Source: a virus. Taken from it: a stretch of 20,369 nucleotides of DNA. The stretch is taken from IMG/VR virus record IMGVR_UViG_3300025508_000201, positions 1 to 20,369 of that record. One strand, written 5' to 3'. The notes beneath the pieces were generated by a model. The model had not been told where the DNA came from. It did not search any database and worked only from the letters and a program-made list of their open reading frames with translations. Below, piece after piece: positions 1 through 6,370 of this stretch (positions are counted from its first letter, which is position 1; each line of letters begins with the position of its first letter). The position numbers were made by a program, and so were the translations under genes.

Positions 1-1404
1 GCCGAGATGATGGAGGAAGGGAACTTCGAGAAGGTAGAGAAGACTATTGATGTGTGGTATGATGGCGTTATGGTTATGGGAACCAACACCTTACTGAAGT
101 GGGAGGTAGCTGAGAATATGGTTCGCCCTAAATCGGCTAGCCAACACGCGCTTCCTAACTACGTAGCCGTTGCGCCACGTATGTATAAGGGTGTTATCGA
201 GTCATTGACTCGGCGTATGATTCCTTTTGCTGACCTCATCCAAATTACACACCTTAAGTTGCAGCAGGTTATCTCACGTACCGTCCCTGACGGCGTGTAT
301 ATCGACGCTGACGGCCTTAACGAAGTGGACCTAGGGACAGGCAACGCCTACAACCCAGAGGACGCCCTACGTCTTTACTTCCAGACGGGTAGTGTAGTAG
401 GTAGGAGTTATACCCAGGACGGAGATTACAACCAGGGTAAGGTACCTATCACTCAACTGAACTCTAGCTCTGGAGCTAACAAGGCCCAGATGTTGATTCA
501 GAATATGAATCACTACCTACAGATGATTCGCGATGTCACGGGACTTAACGAAGCGCGTGACGGCTCTACCCCTGACCCTTACTCTTTAGTGGGTGTTCAG
601 AAGTTAGCCGCTTTAAATTCCAATACAGCTACACGACATATCCTGGATGCGGGCCTCTATATCTATAGGTCTATAGCGGAGGGGTTGACGTATCGTATCT
701 CTGACATATTAGAATACGCTGATTTTAAGGAGCAGTTCGTTAATCAGATTGGTAAATACAACGTCAGTATCCTAGAGGATATTAAGGACCTGTATATATA
801 CGACTTCGGTATCTTTATTGAAGTGGCCCCTGACGAAGAGCAGAAGGCTATGCTGGAGCAGAATATTCAGATGGCTTTATCTAAAAGCGACATCAATCTA
901 GAGGACGCTATTGACATCAGGGAGCTCCGTAACCTGAAGATGGCCAACCAGCTTCTTAAGATGAAGCGTGTCGCTAAGCAGGATAGGGAAGAGAAGATGC
1001 AGATGCAGCAACAGGCTATGCAAGCGCAGCAGCAACTGAAGTCCCAGGAGATGGCAGGCCAGATGGCTATGCAGAAAAACCAGCAGGAAATTCAAGGGAA
1101 GATGCAGCTTAAGCAAGCTGAGGTGGCCTTTGATATTGAAAAGATGAACAACGAAGCTCAGCTTAAAGCTCAGCTTATGGAGACCGAGTTCAACTATCAG
1201 ATGCAGCTGAAGGGTATTGTAGAAGACGGTATGCAGACACGTGAGAACGAGAAAGAGCAAGCGAAGTCCGACCGTATCAGCCAACAGAATACAGAGCAGT
1301 CAAGGTTAATTAACCAGCGCAAGAACAACTTACCTCCACAGACGTTTGAGTCTAACGAGGATAGCTTGGATGGGTTTGACCTAGCTGAATTCGAGCCGAG
1401 ATAA
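1..1404 (+). CDS. Portal protein, C-terminal part (5' end outside window)
   Basis: The portal is the dodecameric ring at the capsid vertex through which DNA is packaged and ejected. The frame is open from base 1 (Ala-Glu before the first Met at base 7), so the gene starts upstream; 467 codons are visible and crAss-type portals are longer than this. Bases about 530-770 encode a stretch with DVTGLNEARDGSTPDP and SNTATRHI, which I recognise from crAss-like portals. Bases about 960-1290 encode a long Met/Gln-rich helical, coiled-coil tail (KMQMQQQAMQAQQQ, later KMQLKQAEVAFDIEKM) typical of the portal barrel and C-terminus. It sits directly before scaffold-like and capsid genes, the usual order. 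The family call is from memory of motifs and from context. The Met at base 7 is unlikely to be the true start. Confidence 0.8.
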   Translation, partial: AEMMEEGNFEKVEKTIDVWYDGVMVMGTNTLLKWEVAENMVRPKSASQHALPNYVAVAPRMYKGVIESLTRRMIPFADLIQITHLKLQQVISRTVPDGVYIDADGLNEVDLGTGNAYNPEDALRLYFQTGSVVGRSYTQDGDYNQGKVPITQLNSSSGANKAQMLIQNMNHYLQMIRDVTGLNEARDGSTPDPYSLVGVQKLAALNSNTATRHILDAGLYIYRSIAEGLTYRISDILEYADFKEQFVNQIGKYNVSILEDIKDLYIYDFGIFIEVAPDEEQKAMLEQNIQMALSKSDINLEDAIDIRELRNLKMANQLLKMKRVAKQDREEKMQMQQQAMQAQQQLKSQEMAGQMAMQKNQQEIQGKMQLKQAEVAFDIEKMNNEAQLKAQLMETEFNYQMQLKGIVEDGMQTRENEKEQAKSDRISQQNTEQSRLINQRKNNLPPQTFESNEDSLDGFDLAEFEPR

Positions 1405-1422
1405 AAAATTAAATTCAATCTA

Positions 1423-2490
1423 ATGGAAATTAAAGTACGAGCGGTAGAAGACGTGGAAACTAAATCAGTGCAGGAGGTAGAGGCACAGCTTCTAGAAAAG
1501 CACGAGGAGAGTTTAAATGAAACCCCTGCGGAGCCTGTGGCTGAAGCGGCGGTGGACCAGGAACTTAAAGAAGAGGATGTCCTTAGTTATATCGGTAAGC
1601 GATATGGCCGAGATATCTCTTCGTTAGATGAGCTTAATCAGGAGCGTGCTCAATCGGAAGAGTTACCTGAGGATGTAGCCGCGTACTTTAAGTACAAGAA
1701 AGAAACTGGCCGTGGTATCGAGGACTTTGTTAAGCTTAACAGAGACGTAGATACAGTTGACCCTAACACTATGCTAAAGGAATACCTTATGGCTACAGAG
1801 GAGGGGCTAGATGAAGAGGACATCGAGTCCGTAATGCAGGAGTATGATTACGACGAGGACTTAGATGATGAAGCCTTTATCAAGAAGACTAAGGTCGCTA
1901 AGAAAAAAATTATTGCTAAAGCAAAGAAGCACTTCGAAGAACAGAAAGAGGCTTACAAGATTCCCCTTGAGTCAAGCGGGAGTCTTTCTCTAGAAGACAA
2001 CGAAGAGTATCAGAGCTATAAGCAGTATGTTGAACAGTCAAAGACTTTTCAAGAGGAGCAGACGCGTAAGGCAGAGTGGTTTGGCCAGAAATCCGATGAG
2101 GTTTTCGGCAGTGAGTTCAAAGGTTTTGAGTTCTCTATAGACGACAAGTCGTATGTATTTTCTCCTGGAGATAAGGCAGAGTTAAGGAAGTTACAAGACA
2201 CTCCGCAAGCTTGGATTAACAAGTTCGTGGATGACAAGGGCCTCGTTAATGACGCTGTGGGTTACCACAAATCTTTGGCCGTCGCGATGAACCCAGAGAA
2301 ATTTGCTAAGTTCTTTTATGAGCAAGGCAAATCAGAAGCTGTGGACGATGTGATGCGTAAGACAAAGAATATTAATATGTCTGAACGTAGCACACCTCAA
2401 GCGGTATCGAAGGGTGAGTTTAGTGTTAAAGCCGTCAGCCCAGATTCGGGACGAGGCTTGAAAGTCCGAAGTGTAAAACGCACTTCTTAA
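1423..2490 (+). CDS. Putative capsid scaffolding protein
   Basis: 355-aa protein, very rich in Glu, Asp and Lys and without membrane segments. Residues about 1-60 are acidic and look disordered. The middle (about 120-175) has an acidic helix (EEGLDEEDIESVMQEYDYDE) followed by a Lys-rich helix (KKTKVAKKKIIAKAKKHFEE). The last about 20 residues are basic (GRGLKVRSVKRTS). Acidic coiled coil plus basic C-terminal tail, lying between portal and major capsid genes, is the classic layout of a P22-type scaffold, whose basic tail binds the capsid protein during assembly. The start codon is preceded by an A/T-rich leader (aaattcaatctaATG) with no Shine-Dalgarno sequence. No capsid protease was seen nearby. 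The role is inferred from position and composition, not from a specific motif. Confidence 0.7.
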   Translation: MEIKVRAVEDVETKSVQEVEAQLLEKHEESLNETPAEPVAEAAVDQELKEEDVLSYIGKRYGRDISSLDELNQERAQSEELPEDVAAYFKYKKETGRGIEDFVKLNRDVDTVDPNTMLKEYLMATEEGLDEEDIESVMQEYDYDEDLDDEAFIKKTKVAKKKIIAKAKKHFEEQKEAYKIPLESSGSLSLEDNEEYQSYKQYVEQSKTFQEEQTRKAEWFGQKSDEVFGSEFKGFEFSIDDKSYVFSPGDKAELRKLQDTPQAWINKFVDDKGLVNDAVGYHKSLAVAMNPEKFAKFFYEQGKSEAVDDVMRKTKNINMSERSTPQAVSKGEFSVKAVSPDSGRGLKVRSVKRTS

Positions 2491-2507
2491 TTATTTAAAA
2501 AGAAAAA
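2491..2507 (+). promoter_or_regulatory. A-rich translation leader of the major capsid gene
   Basis: The 17-base gap before the capsid ATG is almost pure A/T (tatttaaaaagaaaaaATG) and lacks GGAGG. Bacteroidota often initiate on such unstructured A-rich leaders. Its position before the most highly made virion protein fits a strong initiation site. The same style, though less extreme, is seen before the genes at 1423, 4038, 5218, 12050 and 12981. Confidence 0.5.
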
Positions 2508-3971
2508 ATGGCAGTTAAAACAGACCCAGGATTCAACCTACAGCCAAGCGCTGAACGGGTTCCTACAGCAACAAATTATATTACCAACTTTGATTTCTTG
2601 AATCAGTATCTCCCTGATACTTATGAGAAGGAATTCGAGCGTTATGGTAATCGTACCATCTCTGGTTTCTTACGTATGGTAGGAGCTGAGATGCCTTCTA
2701 ACTCTGACCTTATTAAGTGGGCAGAACAAGGACGTCTCCACGTAAAGTATACTGATGTAACAACAACAGCTGGTGCCGCAGGAACAACTAACGTATTTAC
2801 CGTTCCTAGTACTAACGCAAACCCAAGCGGAGGCGGGACTCCTGCTTTTAGCGCAACTAGCGCTATGGCTATCCGTAATGGACAGACCGTAATTATCTCT
2901 CGTACTACTGGAGCTGCTGGTATGTGGAAGGCTGTCGTTAGTGACGCTGATGTTACTACTCAAGAATTCACAGCAAACTACTACACGGCTACTGGCCCAG
3001 TTGTTACAGCTGGCGATAAGTTCACTGTATTCATCTATGGCTCTGAGTTTACGAAAGGAAGCCTTGGTATGGAGGGTTCTTTAGAGTCTGACGATATCTT
3101 CTTCGAGAATAAGCCAATTATCATCAAGGACAAGTACGCTGTCTCTGGTTCTGACATGGCTCAAATCGGATGGGTTGAGATTCAAACCGAAAACGGAGCT
3201 AGCGGATACCTATGGTATATGAAGTCTGAGCACGAGACACGTCTTCGTTTCGACGATTACTTGGAGACTGCTATGATTGAAGCTGTACCTGCTGTACAAG
3301 GCTCAGGTGCTGACGCTTTGTTAGGCAATGGAGCTGCTGCTGGTGCAACAGGCGCTGGTTCTGAAGGTATCTTCTATGTAGTTAACAACCGAGGTAATGT
3401 ATACGGCGGAGGTAACCCAACTACGTTGGCTGACTTTGACACTATCATCTCACGATTGGATAAGCAAGGCGCTATCGAAGAAAATGTAATCTTCGTTGAC
3501 CGTCAGTTTAGCTTTGATATCGACGATATGTTGGCTGCTCAAAACTCTTACGGAGCAGGTGGTACTTCTTACGGTCTCTTCGACAACGATAAGGACATGG
3601 CGTTGAACCTCGGATTCACTGGATTCCGTCGTGGCTATGACTTCTATAAGTCTGACTGGAAGTACTTGAACGACCCAACTATGCGTGGTGGGTTGCCTAC
3701 CGCAACTGGTTCAGGACGTATCAACGGCTTGTTAGTTCCAGCTGGCTCTACATCTGTATATGACCAAATCCTAGGCAAGAACGCTAAGCGACCTTTCCTT
3801 CACGTTCGGTACCGCGCTTCAGAAACTGAAGACCGTCGTTACAAGACTTGGATTACTGGTTCTGCTGGTGGCGCCGCTACTAGCTCTCTCGATGCGATGG
3901 AAGTTAACTTCCTCTCTGAGCGTGCTGTATGCACCTTGGGAGCGAATAACTTCTTCTTGTTCGAAGCATAA
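2508..3971 (+). CDS. Major capsid protein (crAss-like, HK97 fold)
   Basis: 487-aa shell protein. Residues 28-81 contain FDFLNQYLPD, YEKEFERYGNRTISGFL, VGAEMPSNSD and WAEQGRLHVKY, a block I recognise as diagnostic of crAss-like phage capsid proteins. Residues about 82-175 are a Gly/Thr/Ala-rich beta region (TTAGAAGTTNVFTVP, TNANPSGGGTPAFSA) compatible with an insertion domain. The C-terminal half has the expected mix of helices and strands (ETRLRFDDYLETAMIEAV, DRQFSFDIDDMLAAQ) and ends in FFLFEA. Length is normal for this family. The gene has an A-rich leader and is followed at once by a strong hairpin terminator, so it probably ends the head transcript. No N-terminal prohead cleavage site could be identified. 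Confidence 0.92.
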   Translation: MAVKTDPGFNLQPSAERVPTATNYITNFDFLNQYLPDTYEKEFERYGNRTISGFLRMVGAEMPSNSDLIKWAEQGRLHVKYTDVTTTAGAAGTTNVFTVPSTNANPSGGGTPAFSATSAMAIRNGQTVIISRTTGAAGMWKAVVSDADVTTQEFTANYYTATGPVVTAGDKFTVFIYGSEFTKGSLGMEGSLESDDIFFENKPIIIKDKYAVSGSDMAQIGWVEIQTENGASGYLWYMKSEHETRLRFDDYLETAMIEAVPAVQGSGADALLGNGAAAGATGAGSEGIFYVVNNRGNVYGGGNPTTLADFDTIISRLDKQGAIEENVIFVDRQFSFDIDDMLAAQNSYGAGGTSYGLFDNDKDMALNLGFTGFRRGYDFYKSDWKYLNDPTMRGGLPTATGSGRINGLLVPAGSTSVYDQILGKNAKRPFLHVRYRASETEDRRYKTWITGSAGGAATSSLDAMEVNFLSERAVCTLGANNFFLFEA

Positions 3972-3984
3972 TAAACTGAGGAAT

Positions 3985-4013
3985 GAGGGGGGACTACGGT
4001 CCCCCCTTCTTCT
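3985..4013 (+). terminator. Intrinsic terminator after the capsid gene
   Basis: Stem of eight pairs GGGGGGAC/GTCCCCCC (3987-3994 with 3999-4006) closed by a TACG loop, giving c(UACG)g in RNA, one of the exceptionally stable UNCG tetraloops. A3986-T4007 extends the stem. The following tract (ttcttctatttta) is T-rich but interrupted. It lies 13 bases after the capsid stop codon, where it would protect the abundant capsid mRNA and reduce readthrough into the gene at 4038. Confidence 0.8.
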
Positions 4014-4037
4014 ATTTTAAATTCTAAATCATATCAA

Positions 4038-4781
4038 ATGAAAAGTAAAGCCCCTATGGTAGATAGAATCTACCGACTAACTAAGGAAGAAGCGCCATTG
4101 GCGTACATGATTCCTGCACAAGGTAACGCCCGTACACCGCTGCTATATTGGGATGACGAAGCTGGAGTTAATAAAACTCTACGCTACGCCCGCAACCAGA
4201 AGTCCCCCTTCGTGGATGAGCAGGACGGCAACGTGGTTTTAGAACCTATCGTATTTGAGGATGGATTCCTTTCGGTCCCTAGACAGAATCCAGTCCTACA
4301 AGAGTTCCTCCAGTACCACCCTTTAAATGGTATTAAGTTCGAGGAGATTAATAATGAGCGCGACGCTCATAAAGAGCTAGAGGCTGTCAACCTAGAGGTA
4401 GACGCCCTTATCCAATGTCGTGAGATGTCTATCGAGCAAATTGAGAATGTAGCCCGCGTGGTATTTGGTATGGACCCGTCCTCTCAAACTACAGCTGAGC
4501 TACGTAGAGATATGCTCATCTTCGCCCGTCATAACGCCGAGGCTTTTTTACAGGCTGTCAATGACCCTGAGCTTAACTTCAACGCTTCTATCCAGGGGTT
4601 CTTTGATAAAGGACTCCTTACGTTCCGTAAGAACAAGCAGGAGATTTGGTTCAATACATCTACCAATAAGAAGAAGATGCTTACCGTTCCATTTGGTGAT
4701 GACCCTATGACAGCGGCTGGCGCTTACCTTATGGGTGACAACGGGCTAGACCACTTGAATATGCTTGAGTCTGCTATGTAG
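4038..4781 (+). CDS. Conserved phage protein of unknown function downstream of MCP
   Basis: 247-aa soluble protein with no signal peptide or membrane segment. Residues 35-64 hold its most distinctive part: LLYWDDEAG, then LRYARNQKSPFVDEQDG. Next come VFEDGFLSVPRQNPVLQEFLQYHP and a mainly helical region (about 105-190). A short strand-rich end contains FFDKGLL, then a basic patch and MLTVPFGDDPM. I recall similar proteins beside capsid genes in phages of marine and flavobacterial hosts, but know no function for them. It lies between two terminators with no clear promoter of its own, so it is probably expressed by readthrough from the head transcript. A head-associated or assembly role is only a guess from position. 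Confidence 0.75.
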   Translation: MKSKAPMVDRIYRLTKEEAPLAYMIPAQGNARTPLLYWDDEAGVNKTLRYARNQKSPFVDEQDGNVVLEPIVFEDGFLSVPRQNPVLQEFLQYHPLNGIKFEEINNERDAHKELEAVNLEVDALIQCREMSIEQIENVARVVFGMDPSSQTTAELRRDMLIFARHNAEAFLQAVNDPELNFNASIQGFFDKGLLTFRKNKQEIWFNTSTNKKKMLTVPFGDDPMTAAGAYLMGDNGLDHLNMLESAM

Positions 4782-4804
4782 ACCTACACGTTTATACACG
4801 AGAG

Positions 4805-4832
4805 AAGAGGGGTTAATAGCCCCTCTTTTTTT
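4805..4832 (+). terminator. Intrinsic terminator after the 247-aa gene
   Basis: AAGAGGGG (4805-4812) pairs with CCCCTCTT (4820-4827) around a 7-base loop (ttaatag), followed by an unbroken run of T from 4826 to 4832. A promoter-like box starts five bases downstream, so this is a clear transcript boundary. Confidence 0.88.
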
Positions 4833-4836
4833 ATCG

Positions 4837-4844
4837 TATATTTG
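4837..4844 (+). promoter_or_regulatory. Candidate Bacteroidota-type -7 promoter box (TATATTTG)
   Basis: TATATTTG matches the Bacteroidota -7 consensus TAnnTTTG. It sits directly after a terminator and 35 bases before the ATG at 4880, a sensible place for a promoter. No TTG -33 element is visible at the normal spacing; the upstream bases are the terminator stem and T run. The call rests on the box and its position only. Confidence 0.5.
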
Positions 4845-4849
4845 TGTCG

Positions 4850-4876
4850 ATAATTTTTTCTAACGCATAATTTTTT
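4850..4876 (+). repeat. Direct repeat ATAATTTTTT x2 in the leader of the 108-aa gene
   Basis: Two perfect copies of ATAATTTTTT (4850-4859 and 4867-4876) with starts 17 bases apart. The second ends three bases before the ATG at 4880. They lie downstream of the -7-like box and so would be in the 5' leader of the mRNA. Possible roles are a U-rich ribosomal protein S1 landing site or a protein operator; neither can be decided here. Confidence 0.6.
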
Positions 4877-4879
4877 ACC

Positions 4880-5206
4880 ATGCAAAAGTATATCAAAGTC
4901 ACAGGCATTGCGACCCATGACACAATGATTCTCCCCGCGTTTAACGTGTACAATATCGAGATTGATGCAGCAACTCCTTATACAACTTGTAAAGTTCAGT
5001 ATATTAATGCTAGCGCAAGCTATGACGTTATGACAATTACCTATGATTCAACAACTGATAATGCTCAGAATATTGCTATGGCAAATTTTGTAAAAGACTT
5101 ACTTGTTGAGGTTCAACAAGACAGCTATACCAAGCCTATGCTTGAGGTTGCGGCTTCATCTTTTCCTCAAACAGTTACTAATCTTACTGGCCCTACGGCA
5201 TCTTAA
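4880..5206 (+). CDS. Small structural-type protein A (paralogue of next gene)
   Basis: 108-aa protein with a short beta-rich N-terminal half (MQKYIKVTG, then a LPAFNVYNIEI segment) and VQYINASASYDVMTITYDS at about 39-57. An amphipathic helix follows (about 65-85, ANFVKDLLVEVQQ), then a Pro/Thr-rich end. Aligned with the next gene it shares KYI..T near the N-terminus, a hydrophobic loop with P, Y(I/L)NAS and an IT motif followed by the helix, so the two look like diverged tandem duplicates. Similar small proteins occur beside capsid genes in marine phage genomes as I remember them, with no proven role. Minor capsid decoration is plausible for a protein expressed from its own unit between head and neck genes. 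Start supported by the -7-like box and T-rich leader. Confidence 0.75.
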   Translation: MQKYIKVTGIATHDTMILPAFNVYNIEIDAATPYTTCKVQYINASASYDVMTITYDSTTDNAQNIAMANFVKDLLVEVQQDSYTKPMLEVAASSFPQTVTNLTGPTAS

Positions 5207-5217
5207 ATAAATATATT

Positions 5218-5505
5218 ATGGTAAAGTACATCACTTTTACAAAGCCCGATGGCCTAGAAGTTGCTATCCCCTTGCAGGACCTTGCTCATATAGATACCTC
5301 AGACTCTACTAATTTAAATATTAAATATCTAAACGCGTCGCAGACTAGCGCTATTGTAATTACTCACGCTGCGGATGTAACCGCTCATCAGTGGAAACTG
5401 TTTATGACACAGCAAGTACAAATGGCATTAGCTAGTAACTGGAGAGAGGTAGAGAGTAAACCTACACCTCCTACTGCGATTACTGGTATTGCGGTTCTTC
5501 CTTGA
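5218..5505 (+). CDS. Small structural-type protein B (paralogue of previous gene)
   Basis: 95-aa protein starting 12 bases after the previous stop codon, behind an A/T leader (aaataaatatattATG). It repeats the plan of its neighbour: MVKYITFTK, a strand with IPLQDLAHIDT, then IKYLNASQTSAIVITHAAD at about 36-54, the helix QWKLFMTQQVQMALASNW and a Pro-rich tail ending TGIAVLP. The shared KYI, Y(I/L)NAS and IT positions make tandem duplication the simplest explanation, although the two have diverged well beyond nucleotide similarity. It ends its transcript, with a terminator about 20 bases downstream. Function unknown; a head decoration or head-completion role is inferred from neighbours only. 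Confidence 0.75.
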   Translation: MVKYITFTKPDGLEVAIPLQDLAHIDTSDSTNLNIKYLNASQTSAIVITHAADVTAHQWKLFMTQQVQMALASNWREVESKPTPPTAITGIAVLP

Positions 5506-5524
5506 TATTTAAGGAAATAGAAAT

Positions 5525-5555
5525 AAAGGAGGGGCTTAGGTCCCTCTTTTTTTTT
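5525..5555 (+). terminator. Intrinsic terminator after the small paralogue pair
   Basis: GAGGGGC (5529-5535) pairs with GTCCCTC (5540-5546), including one G-T pair, around a TTAG loop. A-T pairs extend the base on each side (5525-5527 with 5548-5550), and a run of nine T follows (5547-5555). It separates the small-protein unit from the neck/tail unit. Confidence 0.88.
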
Positions 5556-5559
5556 CTCA

Positions 5560-5575
5560 TTGCGCTTCATCGCAA
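5560..5575 (+). other. Small hairpin between terminator and promoter-like box
   Basis: TTGCG (5560-5564) and CGCAA (5571-5575) form a five-pair stem with a six-base loop (cttcat). It is not followed by a T run directly, so it does not look like a terminator. It may be a secondary structural element upstream of the next promoter, or chance. Confidence 0.35.
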
Positions 5576-5581
5576 GCAAAA

Positions 5582-5606
5582 ATAGCGGCCCCTTTTTTTT
5601 GGCTAT
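5582..5606. repeat. Inverted repeat ATAGC-N15-GCTAT overlapping the -7-like box
   Basis: ATAGC at 5582-5586 and GCTAT at 5602-5606 are perfect inverted copies separated by 15 bases that include cccc and a run of eight T. The right arm overlaps the first three bases of the TATCTTTG box. It could be an operator for a dimeric repressor or activator, though five-base arms can occur by chance. Confidence 0.35.
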
Positions 5607-5611
5607 CTTTG
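5604..5611 (+). promoter_or_regulatory. Candidate Bacteroidota-type -7 promoter box (TATCTTTG)
   Basis: TATCTTTG fits TAnnTTTG. It stands in the 121-base gap after a terminator and 15 bases before the ATG at 5627, implying a very short leader. No TTG -33 box lies at usual spacing; the upstream sequence is a T run within an inverted repeat. It would drive the neck/tail block. Confidence 0.5.
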
Positions 5612-5626
5612 AGCAAAGGTTGACCT

Positions 5627-6370
5627 ATGATAAACTCAGTCAGAAACACTGTCCTGTCGATACTGAATAAGAACAACTACGGGTATATATCACCAGCAGA
5701 TTTTAACTTATTCGCTAAGCAGGCGCAGTTAGAGATATTCGATGAGTACTTCTCGGATTATAATAAACAGCTCAATAAAGAGAACGCTCGTCAATCAGGT
5801 ACAGGGTACGCTGATATTGCAAAGAGCCTTATCGAGGTAATTGATTTCTTCTCTGTCACTAATGACTTAGCTAACGTAGCGGCCAACACCTTCTCGCTAC
5901 CCTCGGAGCTCACTACAGGCGATGACTACTACCTTTTAAATAAGGTACTGTGTTATGACACGGCCACGACACCACGGACGTTACGCGGTGAGGCTGAGTA
6001 CGTTACACATAGCAACATCACATTGCTAAACACATCGCAGTTGACGGCTCCTTCTATACACTACCCTGCTTATACCACCGAGGGTAGCACTATGACGGTG
6101 TTTCCTACGTCGTTTAACACGGCTAACTCTATCCAGTGTCAGTACATCCGCTATCCTAAAGCTCCGCAGTGGACGTTCTCACTTGTTACTCAAGGCGAGC
6201 CTATCTTCAACCCTAATGTATCAGGATACCAAGACTTTGAGCTGGCTATTGACGATGAGTACCGATTAGTGAATCGTATATTGCAGCAGTGTGGTATCTC
6301 TATTCGCGAGGGTGACGTGTATCAGTACGCTAACAGTGAGGAGGTACAGAACGACCAACAACAAGGATAA
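5627..6370 (+). CDS. Neck/ring structural protein (crAss-like head-tail connector type)
   Basis: 247-aa protein. Residues 1-65 contain a helical N-terminus with SPADFNLFAKQAQLEIFDEY (22-41) and KENARQSGTGYADI (51-64), a pattern I recognise from conserved neck proteins of crAss-like and flavobacterial phages. The rest is beta-rich, with FSLPSELTTGDDYYLLNKVL and later QCQYIRYPKAPQWTF, and ends in a Gln/Asn-rich tail. In crAss-like virions several ring proteins stack between the portal and the tail; this gene precedes the second ring-type gene and the stabilisation gene, fitting that role. It overlaps the next gene by one base (TAATG), suggesting coupled translation and a fixed ratio. The exact ring position cannot be told. 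Confidence 0.78.
   Translation: MINSVRNTVLSILNKNNYGYISPADFNLFAKQAQLEIFDEYFSDYNKQLNKENARQSGTGYADIAKSLIEVIDFFSVTNDLANVAANTFSLPSELTTGDDYYLLNKVLCYDTATTPRTLRGEAEYVTHSNITLLNTSQLTAPSIHYPAYTTEGSTMTVFPTSFNTANSIQCQYIRYPKAPQWTFSLVTQGEPIFNPNVSGYQDFELAIDDEYRLVNRILQQCGISIREGDVYQYANSEEVQNDQQQG

Noticed and set aside
7-9. ATG at base 7 as the real start of the first gene
   Set aside because: The frame is open upstream to base 1 and the protein begins in mid-domain of a portal; the true start is outside the window.
898-1284. 128-codon open frame on the minus strand
   Set aside because: It is the complement of the Gln/Met-rich portal tail and gives a Leu/His-rich low-complexity product without a leader or recognisable motif.
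4465-4710. 81-codon open frame on the plus strand inside the 247-aa gene
   Set aside because: Ser/Arg/Leu-rich out-of-frame product with no initiation signal; the main frame has strong coding character throughout.
5581-5605. Second terminator at the T8 run
   Set aside because: The T run lies in the loop of an inverted repeat rather than after a G-C stem, and the real terminator ends at 5555.
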